A DNA stretch of 64,000 nt, from assembly GCA_021813745.1 (NCBI GenBank), contig JAKAJO010000076.1, forward strand, positions 32,728 to 96,727. The letters are read 5' to 3'. The notes beneath the pieces are model-generated. The model saw only the letters and a program-made list of their open reading frames with translations, searched no databases and had not been told where the DNA came from. Source of the DNA: Acidobacteriota bacterium. Its GTDB lineage: Bacteria; Acidobacteriota; Terriglobia; Terriglobales; Acidobacteriaceae. The position numbers and the translations under genes were made by a program. Of this stretch, positions 51,466 through 60,512 are shown in pieces (the first letter of the stretch is position 1; each line of letters starts with the position of its first letter).

Positions 51466-51882
51466 ATGCGCGGATATCCAGTGAATCTTCGCAAGGACGG
51501 CGAGCACATCACGGTCAGCTTTCCGGATATTCCCGAGGCTCACACCTTTGGGGACAACCGGGAACACGCTCTGGCAATGGCGAAGGAAGCGCTGGAGACG
51601 GCGATGGAGTTCTATTTCGACGACCAGCGCATGGTGCCGCTTCCCTCGCAGGCGCGGCGCGGGCAGCCGGTGGTGGAGCTGGCTCCGAGCGTGGCGGCGA
51701 AAGTTCTGCTGCTGAATGAGATGCTGCGGCAGAAAGTGCGCCCGGCAGAGCTGGCACGGCGCATTGGGACGACGCGGCAGGAAGTGAACCGCCTGACGAA
51801 CCTGAAACACCCCACCAAGATCGACCGGATTGACACGGCGCTCCGGGCGCTGGGGAAGCGGCTGCATGTGGATGCGGCGTGA
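51466..51882 (+). CDS. hicB: HicB antitoxin with DNA-binding domain
   Basis: A 138-residue antitoxin. The N-terminal 70 residues are the partly degraded RNase-H-like HicB fold (YPVNLRKDGEHITVSFPDIPEAH, TFGDNREHALAMAKEALETAM); the C-terminus is a helix-turn-helix (VRPAELARRIGTTRQEVNRLTN) that would bind the operator ahead of hicA. AAGGAG lies 5 nt before ATG 51466; a GTG overlapping the hicA stop is an alternative start two codons upstream. HicA/HicB order is toxin first, as is usual. Confidence 0.93.
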   Translation: MRGYPVNLRKDGEHITVSFPDIPEAHTFGDNREHALAMAKEALETAMEFYFDDQRMVPLPSQARRGQPVVELAPSVAAKVLLLNEMLRQKVRPAELARRIGTTRQEVNRLTNLKHPTKIDRIDTALRALGKRLHVDAA

Positions 51883-52046
51883 GGGGCGGTAGCGCGGGAG
51901 ATTTGACAGTGGCGGGATCGGCTGATGTGCAATCGCAACCCATACCGCTGTGAGGCCGCGCCATGGATGGGCCACCAAGGATAGGGGTGATGCAGATCCG
52001 GTAAACGGCATGCGCTTGGCAAGTCCCCTAATGGTGAAAGGTATTT

Positions 52047-53570
52047 ATGTTTGATAGAAAATCAATCATGCTTTCTGAAAGGGCCAATAGGATTGCTGGC
52101 GGCGCCGCAGGAATTCTCTTTGCGGTCTTCTTGGCTATGGCTTTGATCCACTTTGCGGGTTGGACTCGATCACATTCGACCGCTGTAACCGGAATCATGT
52201 ACTGCTCCCTCTTGTTTTCGGGGGGCTGCTTTCTTTTCTGGTTCGCCTCGGAGTCGCGGACTGCGCTTCCGTCAGGCTCTGATCCGTCCCGAAGCGGGGC
52301 GGCGATGGGGGGTGCGGCGAACGCCTCCGCCGGCAACATTCACTTCGCGCCGGTGATCCAGTTTGGAAGCGTCGAAGTAACCTCCACACCTCAGATTCCC
52401 CCGCCAGCATCCGCGTCAGCGCCGAGCAGTGTGCTGCCGACAACCGTCCCGTCGGAACCGGCAGATGATTTGATCCAGGAACTGCCTGATCTCGAGTTGT
52501 CTTTCGCCCAGGGAAGATCCGCAGTCGAGGACTCCACGCTTCGGTATTCAGATGCGGGAGAATTTTGCGTTGCGGTCCGTGTCTTCAATAAGCCAGCTGC
52601 AGCGAAGGGCGGTGCCCTGGTCGCCAGGAAGATCGTAGCTTCTGTAAGCCTGAGCCTAGGTTCCAAGACAGCTTCCATCGAGAGCTCCTGCTGGATAGAT
52701 CGGGATGAAAATCAGATTGATCTGCGGCCGGGGGCGTATGCAGATGCGTTGCTGGTCTTTAGAACGCCCGATGCGTTAATCATGTGCGAGAACCCAAATC
52801 CGATTTCAAGGAAGGACATGGAGTGGAATGCCCCGTCCTCGGATCCAGAACGAGTGCCTTTTCCTTTGCACGTACCTGTTTCGGTCACGGGTGAGGTTTA
52901 CATAATCTCAAGAGCGGCTCACTCGAAACACATGACTCTGGCGCATAAGAAATTCATTATCTCTCTCGAAGGCACGGGCTCAAGCTTATCGCCTATCAAG
53001 GTAAGATGGGCAGAATCCCCGCCTCCACCTGAAGATTCGGCTCCTTCTCAGCCGAAGCCATCCTCTGATTCAAATGGAGCGCAAATCGAGTTGCTTGAGG
53101 TCGAAACCCGGCCAATTTATATGGATGATGCAGGTGAGATCTGGCGTATCGGTCAGATGCCGGGCTGGCGCGCACGAGCACTTCTACTTCCTTTCTATCT
53201 TGATCCAAAGGGTTCGGTTCCCGGGACAAGGGCGGAATACGTTAAGGCGCACCTGGTATTTATTGGTGATGCGTCGACGAAGATCAGGATTGCCCACGGG
53301 TGCTGGATAAACGCTTCGCTCGACACCACCGAAATTCAGCCCGGAGAGACCAAACATCTCATTCTCACTATCAGCTCTGATGATCCGTCCGTACCCTACC
53401 TTGCTTTGAGCACGAACAGAATCCGCATGGGGTGGGAAAAGGAATTCGGAGACAAACCCTTTGAGGAATTCGAACTTTCGCGTGGCAGACATACGGCGGA
53501 GGTTACATTGATTTGGGGCGGAGACGGCGAGTTTCGAAGGACATTTCAGGTTCCCCTCGTGCTTTCCTGA
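52047..53570 (+). CDS. Membrane protein with duplicated extracytoplasmic domain, unknown function
   Basis: A 507-residue protein that I do not recognise. Two hydrophobic segments near residues 18-40 and 46-67 anchor it. A Pro/Ser/Ala-rich linker follows, then two copies of a beta-rich domain, about 140-315 and 350-507. Both copies share the order acidic residue, A-R-K-I or A-E-Y-V-K-A strand, then a cysteine-tryptophan core (SSCWIDRDENQIDLRPG in the first, HGCWINASLDTTEIQPGE in the second) and a following strand with LLVF or LILTI. AAAGG lies 5 nt before the ATG. Codon use is more AT-rich than the neighbouring genes, which suggests acquisition. It lies between hicAB and uvrB. Confidence 0.65.
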   Translation: MFDRKSIMLSERANRIAGGAAGILFAVFLAMALIHFAGWTRSHSTAVTGIMYCSLLFSGGCFLFWFASESRTALPSGSDPSRSGAAMGGAANASAGNIHFAPVIQFGSVEVTSTPQIPPPASASAPSSVLPTTVPSEPADDLIQELPDLELSFAQGRSAVEDSTLRYSDAGEFCVAVRVFNKPAAAKGGALVARKIVASVSLSLGSKTASIESSCWIDRDENQIDLRPGAYADALLVFRTPDALIMCENPNPISRKDMEWNAPSSDPERVPFPLHVPVSVTGEVYIISRAAHSKHMTLAHKKFIISLEGTGSSLSPIKVRWAESPPPPEDSAPSQPKPSSDSNGAQIELLEVETRPIYMDDAGEIWRIGQMPGWRARALLLPFYLDPKGSVPGTRAEYVKAHLVFIGDASTKIRIAHGCWINASLDTTEIQPGETKHLILTISSDDPSVPYLALSTNRIRMGWEKEFGDKPFEEFELSRGRHTAEVTLIWGGDGEFRRTFQVPLVLS

Positions 53571-53618
53571 CACTTGGGGGATTCGCCAGCATTTTCTCCT
53601 TCCATTCGCCCATTCCGC

Positions 53619-53624
53619 TATAAT
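53619..53624 (+). promoter_or_regulatory. -10 box (TATAAT) 6 nt before uvrB
   Basis: A consensus TATAAT ends 6 nt before the uvrB ATG at 53631, and no Shine-Dalgarno lies between. Transcription would begin at or beside the start codon, so uvrB is probably leaderless. No consensus -35 is seen. Confidence 0.5.
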
Positions 53625-53630
53625 CCCGGA

Positions 53631-55622
53631 ATGGACTTTCAGCTTGTGACGCCGTACAAGCCGCGGGGGGACCAGCCGCGGGCGATTGAGGAGCTGGTGG
53701 GCGGCCTGGCGGCGGGCGAGCAGCACCAGGTGCTGTTGGGCGTGACGGGGTCTGGCAAGACCTTCACGATGGCGAAGGTCATTGAGCAGTCGAACCGGCC
53801 GGCGCTGATTCTGGCGCACAACAAGACGCTGGCGGCGCAGCTGTATCACGAGTTCAAGCAGTTCTTTCCGGGCAACGCGGTCGAGTACTTCGTGAGCTAC
53901 TACGACTACTACCAGCCGGAGGCGTACATTCCGGCGGGCGACCTGTATATCGAAAAAGAAGCGACCATCAATGAGGAGCTGGACAAGCTGCGGCTCTCGG
54001 CGACGCGCAGCCTGTTTGAGCGGCGCGACGCGATCATCGTGAGCTCGGTGAGCTGCATCTACGGCCTGGGCTCGCCGGAGGCGTACTACGGGATGCTGCT
54101 GCTGCTTGAAAAGGGCCAGCAGATCAGCCGCAAGGACATTACGCGGCGGCTGGTGGAGATTCTCTACGAGCGGAACGATACGGACTTCCGGCGCGGGACG
54201 TTTCGCGTGCGGGGCGACGTGATCGAGGTCTTCCCTACCTACGATGAGAATGCGTACCGGATTGAGATGTTCGGGGACGAGATTGAGTCGCTGGCGCAGA
54301 TTGACCCGCTGTTCGGCACGGTGAAGCAGACGTACTCGCGACTGCCGATTTATCCGAAGAGCCATTATGTGGTGCAGCCGGAGCGCAAGGCGGAGGCGAT
54401 TGAGTCGATCTTGGCGGAGCTGCGCGACTGGGTGGGCAAGCTGGAGGCCGAAGGGCGGATGGTGGAGGCCCAGCGGGTGAACCAGCGGACGCGGTTTGAC
54501 CTGGAGATGATCAAGTCGATGGGCTACTGCCACGGGATTGAGAACTACTCGCGGCACTTCAGCGGGCGGCTGCCGGGCGAGCCGCCGCCGACGCTGCTGG
54601 ACTACTTCCCGCGGGACTTTATTTTGTTTGTGGATGAGAGCCACGCGACGATTCCGCAGGTGCATGGAATGTGGTTTGGCGACCGCAGCCGCAAGCAGAA
54701 CCTGGTGGACTACGGGTTCCGGCTGCCCTCGGCGATGGACAACCGGCCGCTGAAGTTTGACGAGTTTGAGAACCGGGTGAATCAGACGATTTATGTGTCG
54801 GCGACGCCGGGGCCGTATGAGCTGACGCGCTCGGCGGGAGTGGTGGTGGAGCAGGTGATCCGGCCGACGGGACTGGTGGACCCGGAGGTGGAAGTGCGGC
54901 CGGTGAAGGGGCAGATCGACGACTTGCTGGCGGAGATTCGCGACCGGGCGAAGAGGGGCGAACGGGTACTGGTGACGACGCTGACCAAGCGGATGGCTGA
55001 GGACCTGGCGGGCTACTACACCGAGGTGGGGGTGAAGTGCCGGTATATGCACTCGGAGATTGAGACGCTGGAGCGGGTGCGCCTGCTGGCGGGGCTGCGC
55101 AAGGGCGAGTATGACGTGCTGATCGGGATTAACCTGCTGCGCGAGGGACTGGACCTGCCAGAGGTGTCGCTGGTGGCAATTCTGGACGCGGACAAGGAGG
55201 GCTTTCTGCGCTCGACGGGGTCGCTGATCCAGACCATGGGACGCGCAGCGCGGCATGTGGAGGGACGGGCGATCTTGTATGCCGACCGGGTGACGGACTC
55301 GATGCGGCAGGCGATGGGGGAGACGGAACGACGGCGGGCGATTCAGCGGGCGTACAACGAGGAGCACGGCATTACGCCGCAGTCGATCATGAGTGCCGTC
55401 GAGATGGGTCTGGCGCAGATTCTGAAGGCTGAGTACGGCGACGTGGCGGAGGAGGCAACGGAAGGGATTCCGGAGTTCAACTCGCAGGCGGAAGTGGATG
55501 CCTTCATTGCCAAGCTGGAGACTGAGATGCGGGAAGCGGCGAAGAAGTTCGAATTTGAGCGAGCGGCCAAGCTGCGCGACAGCATCAAGGAGCTACGGGA
55601 GAAGGAATTTCTGTTCGGTTGA
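53631..55622 (+). CDS. uvrB: Excinuclease ABC subunit B
   Basis: Damage-verification helicase-like subunit of nucleotide excision repair. The 663-residue protein has Walker [11 protein letters not shown] (residues 37-46), the beta-hairpin region [21 protein letters not shown] (which inserts into DNA), the Walker [10 protein letters not shown], helicase motifs in [14 protein letters not shown] and [30 protein letters not shown], and a C-terminal UVR domain ([22 protein letters not shown]). The start at ATG 53631 matches the family; a longer frame adds 19 unrelated residues. uvrA lies on the other strand about 6 kb away. Confidence 0.97.
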   Translation: MDFQLVTPYKPRGDQPRAIEELVGGLAAGEQHQVLLGVTGSGKTFTMAKVIEQSNRPALILAHNKTLAAQLYHEFKQFFPGNAVEYFVSYYDYYQPEAYIPAGDLYIEKEATINEELDKLRLSATRSLFERRDAIIVSSVSCIYGLGSPEAYYGMLLLLEKGQQISRKDITRRLVEILYERNDTDFRRGTFRVRGDVIEVFPTYDENAYRIEMFGDEIESLAQIDPLFGTVKQTYSRLPIYPKSHYVVQPERKAEAIESILAELRDWVGKLEAEGRMVEAQRVNQRTRFDLEMIKSMGYCHGIENYSRHFSGRLPGEPPPTLLDYFPRDFILFVDESHATIPQVHGMWFGDRSRKQNLVDYGFRLPSAMDNRPLKFDEFENRVNQTIYVSATPGPYELTRSAGVVVEQVIRPTGLVDPEVEVRPVKGQIDDLLAEIRDRAKRGERVLVTTLTKRMAEDLAGYYTEVGVKCRYMHSEIETLERVRLLAGLRKGEYDVLIGINLLREGLDLPEVSLVAILDADKEGFLRSTGSLIQTMGRAARHVEGRAILYADRVTDSMRQAMGETERRRAIQRAYNEEHGITPQSIMSAVEMGLAQILKAEYGDVAEEATEGIPEFNSQAEVDAFIAKLETEMREAAKKFEFERAAKLRDSIKELREKEFLFG

Positions 55623-55705
55623 TACCGATGGGAACGGGAGGGATTTTCAGCAAGGCAACCGCCGATGCGATTGAGTCATCGTAGGTTGTGAGTTCGTTAA
55701 TTCGA

Positions 55706-55725
55706 GGCCCGTGGGTACTCGGGCC
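55706..55725 (+). other. Stem-loop upstream of the pseudo-receiver gene
   Basis: GGCCCG and CGGGCC form a 6-bp GC stem with an 8-nt loop between uvrB and the next gene. No T-run follows, so its role (terminator of uvrB or leader structure) is unclear. Confidence 0.35.
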
Positions 55726-55743
55726 GTGCGGGCTAAGGGGATC

Positions 55744-56115
55744 ATGCCGACAATCTTACTTGTAGACGACGACCCGCTCCAGGCGTTCGCGCGTAAGTCT
55801 CTACTAGGCAAGCGCTTCAAAGACGTGCAACGCGCGGCCGACGCGGCCGAGGCGTTGTGTCTTCTGGAGCAGCCACATTTTGTTGAGAAGCTTGGACTGG
55901 TGATCTCGGGGCTCCATATGCCGGGGATCAGCGGCCCAGAGTTTGTGGCGGAACTTCATGCCCGTCAGCCGAAGGTCCCCGTGATTGTGCTGGGAAACTC
56001 GAATGACGCGGCTGCGGACTACGAGGAGGATGGCGTGCGCTTTCTTCCCCGCACGGTTCCCTCAGAGACCATGCTCACGGTGGCCTCGGAGTTGATGGCC
56101 CGCGAACACAAATGA
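55744..56115 (+). CDS. Pseudo-receiver domain protein lacking the phospho-acceptor Asp
   Basis: A 123-residue CheY-like fold (PTILLVDDDPLQAFARKSL at the start). The acidic pocket DDD is kept, but the site of phosphorylation reads VISGLHMPG with Gly56 in place of Asp, and the conserved lysine in the KP motif is Arg (FLPRTVP). It therefore cannot be phosphorylated in the usual way and may act by constant protein contacts. No output domain is attached. AAGGGG lies 3 nt before ATG 55744; an upstream in-frame GTG adds 11 residues. Located between uvrB and ccmF on the same strand. Confidence 0.82.
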   Translation: MPTILLVDDDPLQAFARKSLLGKRFKDVQRAADAAEALCLLEQPHFVEKLGLVISGLHMPGISGPEFVAELHARQPKVPVIVLGNSNDAAADYEEDGVRFLPRTVPSETMLTVASELMAREHK

Positions 56116-56274
56116 AAAGGCGATCGCGGTTCAGGCGATTCAGCCATCGGTTTCTCTCCATCGCAGGTGTGAGGCAAATCACATTCTGTTGCCCTATTCT
56201 TGAGAAAGAATGAGCTTGCTGGAGGCCGCGGTACAGGCTGCCAGCCTGCATGCGAGAATCGTGATGGAGACAAG

Positions 56275-58332
56275 ATGGCAGCCTTTGGTAGTTTTGCACT
56301 TCTAATCGCGCTGACGCTGGCCGCATACAACCTGTTTGCCGGGGCGATTTCACTGCGACTGATTGCGACGGGACAGCCGGCACGGATTTCTCCGGAGCGG
56401 CTGGCGGATACGGCGCGGCGCGCTGGAATCGCTGGATTTATCGCAGTAACCGGAGCCGCGTTTGCGCTGGTGTGGTCTGTTTTTGCAAACGATTTTTCCA
56501 TCACGTACATTCTGGAGCACTCGAACCGTGCGCTGCCTGCGCCGTACAAGTTTGCCGCGTTGTGGAGCGGGCAGGAGGGGTCGCTGCTGCTGTGGGCGTG
56601 GCTGCTGGCGGGGTACGGATTTGTGCTGCGGCTGCTGCACAAGACCGATGTGAAGCTGTATGCGTATGCGGGCACCATTCTGGCGGGCGTGCAGGTCTTC
56701 TTTCTTGCGGTGGTGAACTTTGCCGCGCCGCCGTTCTCTCTGCTGAAAGGCGCTATTCCGGATGATGGGAATGGCCTGAATCCGCTGCTGCAGTATCCGG
56801 AGATGGTGATTCATCCGCCGATGCTGTACCTGGGGTACGTGGGGTTCACGGTTCCCTTTGCCTTTGCGCTGGGCGCGCTGATGATGCGCTACCCCGGCGA
56901 AAAGTGGATCAAGATTACGCGCACATGGACGCTGGTGACGTGGCTGTTCCTGACGATGGGGATCTTTCTCGGCATGCATTGGGCCTACGCGGTGCTGGGA
57001 TGGGGCGGCTACTGGGGCTGGGACCCGGTGGAAAACGCCAGCTTCATGCCATGGCTGACGGGCACGGCCTTTCTGCATTCGGTGATGATGCAGGAACGGA
57101 AAGGGATGATGAAGAGCTGGAACGTGTGGCTCATCTTCTCAACCTTTGCGCTGTCTATTCTGGGCACTCTGCTGACGCGCGGTGGGCTGGTGAGTTCGGT
57201 GCATGCCTTTGCGCAGTCGTCTATCGGTAATTGGTTCATGGCGTTTCTGGTGATTGTGCTGGCGGTGTGCATCTTTACGTATGTGCTGCAGCGCAGCCAC
57301 TTGCAGAGCGAGCAGCGGCTGGAGTCGCTGGTAAGCCGGGAGTCAAGCTTTCTGTTTAACAATCTGGTGCTGCTGGCTGCCTGCTTTGTGATTTTGTGGG
57401 GCACGCTGTTCCCGATTCTCTCGGAGTATGTGCAGGGCACAAAGGTCACGGTGGGACCGCCGTTTTACAACCGTGTTGCGGTGCCGATTGGGCTGTTCCT
57501 GCTGTTTCTGACCGGCGTGGGGCCGCTGCTGCCGTGGCGGGCGACGTCGCTGCGGGCGGTGCGGCGGAACTTTGTAATTCCTTCGATTGCGTTGTGGGGC
57601 ACGGTCATTGTGTGCCTGGCGGTGGGCGTATGGCCGTGGAAGAACGGCAGTTTCGATGCCGGCAACTTCTATGCGCTGGTGGCCTTTGGGTTGTCGGCGG
57701 GCGTCTTCACGGCGATTCTGTCGGAGTACCTGCGCGGTGCCAACGTCATCCGCAAGCAAACGCGGCGGAATTTATTCTCCTCGATGTATCTGCTGATCCG
57801 TCGCAACACGCGCCGTTACGGCGGCTACATGATTCACATCGGCGTGGTGATTGTGGTGGTGGGGTTGGCCGGATCGGCATTCAATCGGAGCAGCGAAAGC
57901 GAGTTGGCCCTGAACAGCTCGATGAGCGTGGGCCCCTACACGCTGAGGTGCATTGGTTTCACGCAGGACTCGAACGCCAATTACGACTCTGAGTACGCGC
58001 TGCTGGATGTGTATCGCGGCGGCAAGAAGGAGTTCCAGATCACGCCTGAAAAGCGCGTCTACCTGGCGAGCCAACAGCCGCAGACGATGGTGGCGATCCA
58101 CTCCGTGCCGGGCTGGGATCTTTATGTGGTGTACGAGGGGACGAATCCGGACACGGGCAACCCGATTATCAAGGCATTTTTGAATCCGCTGGTGGGCTGG
58201 ATCTGGGCGGGCGTAGTCTTCATCGTCTTCGGAACGCTGATTGCGCTGACTCCGAGCCTTGCGCCAGCGACCGCACCTTTGCGCGTTGCGATGCCGCAGC
58301 CAGCCGAGGCGGCACTGCGAGGGGGCGACTGA
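56275..58332 (+). CDS. ccmF: Cytochrome c heme lyase/assembly protein
   Basis: Multi-pass inner-membrane protein that attaches heme to apocytochrome c. The 685-residue sequence has the heme-handling tryptophan-rich WWD motif as GGYWGWDPVENASFMPWL, HPPMLYLGYVGFTVPFAFALG, LTRGGLVSSVHAFA and histidines in the loops, and about fourteen hydrophobic segments. The soluble domain near the C-terminus (SELALNSSMSVGPYTLRC, YDSEYALLDVYRGGKKEF) matches CcmF. GGAG lies 5 nt before ATG 56275. It is followed by ccmH with a TGATG overlap, making a small maturation operon. Other ccm genes are not in the window. Confidence 0.94.
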   Translation: MAAFGSFALLIALTLAAYNLFAGAISLRLIATGQPARISPERLADTARRAGIAGFIAVTGAAFALVWSVFANDFSITYILEHSNRALPAPYKFAALWSGQEGSLLLWAWLLAGYGFVLRLLHKTDVKLYAYAGTILAGVQVFFLAVVNFAAPPFSLLKGAIPDDGNGLNPLLQYPEMVIHPPMLYLGYVGFTVPFAFALGALMMRYPGEKWIKITRTWTLVTWLFLTMGIFLGMHWAYAVLGWGGYWGWDPVENASFMPWLTGTAFLHSVMMQERKGMMKSWNVWLIFSTFALSILGTLLTRGGLVSSVHAFAQSSIGNWFMAFLVIVLAVCIFTYVLQRSHLQSEQRLESLVSRESSFLFNNLVLLAACFVILWGTLFPILSEYVQGTKVTVGPPFYNRVAVPIGLFLLFLTGVGPLLPWRATSLRAVRRNFVIPSIALWGTVIVCLAVGVWPWKNGSFDAGNFYALVAFGLSAGVFTAILSEYLRGANVIRKQTRRNLFSSMYLLIRRNTRRYGGYMIHIGVVIVVVGLAGSAFNRSSESELALNSSMSVGPYTLRCIGFTQDSNANYDSEYALLDVYRGGKKEFQITPEKRVYLASQQPQTMVAIHSVPGWDLYVVYEGTNPDTGNPIIKAFLNPLVGWIWAGVVFIVFGTLIALTPSLAPATAPLRVAMPQPAEAALRGGD

Positions 58333-58838
58333 TGCGGGCAGGCATGAGGAGGTTCCCCTGGATGAAGGCGGCGCAGGCGCTGCTGCTGGCAGTTGCTGTG
58401 TGCTTCTGGACCGCGGCGGGCAGTGACAGTGCGCGATTCAACGACCTGGGTCATCGACTGATGTGCACATGCGGCTGCGCACAACTGCTGGGCGAGTGCA
58501 ACCACGTAGGCTGCACGGAGTCCGGCCGGGAACGCAATGAGTTGAGCGCAGCGATTGCCTCAGGCGCGACAGACCAACAGATCCTGAACAGCTTTGCAGC
58601 GAAGTATGGCGTGACGGTGCTGGCGGCTCCGCCGACGCACGGCTTTGACCTGGTGGCGTGGGTTGCGCCGTTTGCGGTGTTTGCGGCGGCACTGCTAGGG
58701 ACCATTCTGCTGGTGCGGCACTGGTCGCTGGGTAAGAAGGCGATGGCAGGAGCGGCAACAACACCAGAGATGGAAGCCTTGCGCGCGCAGATTCGCCGCG
58801 AGACCGAAGAGGGCCTGGACGGAGGAGGGACGCGATGA
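58332..58838 (+). CDS. CcmH/CcmL-like cytochrome c maturation thiol protein
   Basis: A 168-residue membrane-anchored protein that would reduce the heme-binding cysteines of apocytochrome c. A signal/anchor is at residues 12-30, then FNDLGHRLMCTCGCAQLLGECNHVGC, which replaces the usual LRCxxC of CcmH with a denser cysteine cluster (CTCGC plus two more Cys), and a second membrane segment (LVAWVAPFAVFAAALLGTIL). The stop of ccmF and its ATG overlap (TGATG). The next start overlaps its stop by 4 nt. CcmH membership rests on context and the helical domain pattern; redox details are uncertain. Confidence 0.82.
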   Translation: MRAGMRRFPWMKAAQALLLAVAVCFWTAAGSDSARFNDLGHRLMCTCGCAQLLGECNHVGCTESGRERNELSAAIASGATDQQILNSFAAKYGVTVLAAPPTHGFDLVAWVAPFAVFAAALLGTILLVRHWSLGKKAMAGAATTPEMEALRAQIRRETEEGLDGGGTR

Positions 58839-59113
58839 CGGATCTACAGGGAGTGATTGCAGGAGCCATGCTGGCCCTGGCGCTGGGGATCTACACCTTC
58901 TGGCCGGAGAACGTGTTTGCGAACCAGAAGGACAAGACGCGCCTCGAATATCTGCTGGAGCGCAAGGAGCAGTTGTATGAAAACCTGCGCGATTTGAATT
59001 TTGAGCACCGCGCTGGCAAGTATCCGGAAGAAGATTTTCTGGCACAGCGGGCGCTGCTGGAAAGCGAAGCGGCGCAGTTGCTTGCCGAGATTGAGCATCT
59101 ACAGCAGGCATGA
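58835..59113 (+). CDS. Small membrane-anchored coiled-coil protein
   Basis: A 92-residue protein with one N-terminal membrane segment (GVIAGAMLALALGIYTFWP) and a long charged helix (RLEYLLERKEQLYENLRDLNFEHRAG, AQRALLESEAAQLLAEIEH) that should form a coiled coil. The pattern resembles the N-terminal part of CcmI-like and related c-type cytochrome assembly proteins; the family assignment is weak. Its start overlaps the ccmH-like stop by 4 nt (ATGA), and the next gene begins 44 nt after its stop. It likely works with CcmF and CcmH in heme attachment. Confidence 0.75.
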   Translation: MTDLQGVIAGAMLALALGIYTFWPENVFANQKDKTRLEYLLERKEQLYENLRDLNFEHRAGKYPEEDFLAQRALLESEAAQLLAEIEHLQQA

Positions 59114-59157
59114 CCGAAGCAAGGCTTTTCGACACGAGAAGGAAATCCAGAGACACG

Positions 59158-60450
59158 ATGAAAGCGATCAAGAAAGTTTTGTATGCGGCGGCGGTGAGTG
59201 TGTGCCTTGGAGGGTTGCTGGCACAGGCGGCCACGGTGACCGGCACAGTGACGAATAAAACCACGGGCAAGCCGGCGGCGGGCGACAAGGTGGCTCTGGT
59301 GGATGTGCAGGCGGGCATGGCCGAAGTGGGCACGGCGACGACCGACGCACAGGGCCGCTACACGCTCAACACGCCGGGCCCAGGACCGTATCTGATTCGC
59401 GTGACACACCAGGGCGCCGGGTACTTTATCGCAGCGCCGCAGGGCGGCGGGCCGGGCGATATCCCGGTGTATGACGTGGCGGCCAAAGTGGACGGCGTGT
59501 CCATCGAGGCGGACGTGATTGAGGTGGAGACTGACAACGGGGCTCTGCATGTGACGGAGCGTTACTTTGTACACAACACGAGTTCGCCGCCGAAGACGGA
59601 GTGGAGCCCGAAGACCTTTCTGATTTCGCTTCCCGATGGGGCAACGATTGTGGGCACGGCGGCGCAACGGCCGACGGGGCTGCCGACGAGCGTGCGGCTG
59701 GATCCGGCGGGACCAAAGGACCAGTATGCCTTTAACTTTCCGATTCAGCCGGACGAGGGCGAAAAGGATACGCTCTTCCAGCTTGAATACACGGTGCCGT
59801 ACGGCGACGGAAAGTTCACCTTCCATCCCAGACCGTCGTTGCCCACGCAGAATGTGGGGGTGCTGCTGCCGAAGAGCATGACGTTCACCCCGGGCGGTAG
59901 TTCACCCTTCCAGCAGGTGCAGGAAGACCCGGGCGTGCAGACCTTTGTGGCACGCAATCTGGCGCCGGGCACGGCACTGGAGTTTACCGTGAGCGGAACC
60001 GGCTCGATGCCGCGCGGACAGCAGGGCGCGGGCCAGCAGCAGGCCGGCGACACCGGTGGTCAGGCAGGCCCCGCAAGCGGTCAGCCGGGCGGCGGCATCG
60101 GTGAGCCGATCAACACGCCGGACCCGCTGTCGAAGTACAAGTGGTGGATTCTGGCCGGGCTGGCGCTGGTGCTGGCGGCTGCGGCGGCCTTCCTGCTGCG
60201 CAAGCCGGCGGGCGCGGCGGCAGCACCGGGCGCAGCGGCGGGTGCGTCTGCTGCGGGCATTCCGGCGGCCTATGTGCCGGCAGCGACATCAGCGGCGGCG
60301 AAGAACACGGCGCTGCTGAATGCGCTGAAGGAAGAGCTCTTCACGCTGGAGAGCGAGAAGCTCTCAGGCAAGGTGAAGCCGGAGGAGTACGCCGAGGTGA
60401 AGGCTGCGCTGGAGACAGTGCTGAAGCGGGCGCTGAAGCGGAATTCGTAG
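59158..60450 (+). CDS. Exported carboxypeptidase-regulatory-like protein with C-terminal membrane segment
   Basis: A 430-residue protein in the cytochrome c maturation group. After a signal peptide (VLYAAAVSVCLGGLLAQA) the first 90 residues are a carboxypeptidase-regulatory-like beta-sandwich (TVTGTVTNKTTGKPAAGDKV, TTDAQGRYTLNTPGPGPYLI). A second beta-rich domain follows, then a Gln/Gly-rich linker, a membrane helix near residue 335 (WWILAGLALVLAAAAAFLL) and a cytoplasmic helix (ELFTLESEKLSGKVKPEEYAEVKAAL). An upstream ATG at 59110 would overlap the previous stop, but ATG 59158 gives a proper signal peptide. Function unknown. Confidence 0.75.
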   Translation: MKAIKKVLYAAAVSVCLGGLLAQAATVTGTVTNKTTGKPAAGDKVALVDVQAGMAEVGTATTDAQGRYTLNTPGPGPYLIRVTHQGAGYFIAAPQGGGPGDIPVYDVAAKVDGVSIEADVIEVETDNGALHVTERYFVHNTSSPPKTEWSPKTFLISLPDGATIVGTAAQRPTGLPTSVRLDPAGPKDQYAFNFPIQPDEGEKDTLFQLEYTVPYGDGKFTFHPRPSLPTQNVGVLLPKSMTFTPGGSSPFQQVQEDPGVQTFVARNLAPGTALEFTVSGTGSMPRGQQGAGQQQAGDTGGQAGPASGQPGGGIGEPINTPDPLSKYKWWILAGLALVLAAAAAFLLRKPAGAAAAPGAAAGASAAGIPAAYVPAATSAAAKNTALLNALKEELFTLESEKLSGKVKPEEYAEVKAALETVLKRALKRNS

Positions 60451-60469
60451 GCTGCCGGTTCGGGCATTC

Positions 60470-60496
60470 CCCAGGCCTCGGAAGCGAGGCCTTGGG
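60470..60496. repeat. Palindromic element, copy 2
   Basis: CCCAGGCCTCG, loop GAAG, CGAGGCCTTGGG: a near-perfect stem in the gap between two convergent genes, with its loop part AAGCGAG shared with the element at 47853-47878. It may end transcription from both sides. Confidence 0.7.
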
Positions 60497-60512
60497 CAAG
60501 AGGCCAGATGGG

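Noticed and set aside
51931..52040. Possible insertion-sequence boundary before the duplicated-domain membrane protein
   Set aside because: No inverted repeats, target duplication or transposase seen.
53184..55367. Long minus-strand open frame of 727 codons, Arg/His/Leu-rich
   Set aside because: Antisense to uvrB; it is a by-product of GC-rich codons with few stops on the reverse strand.
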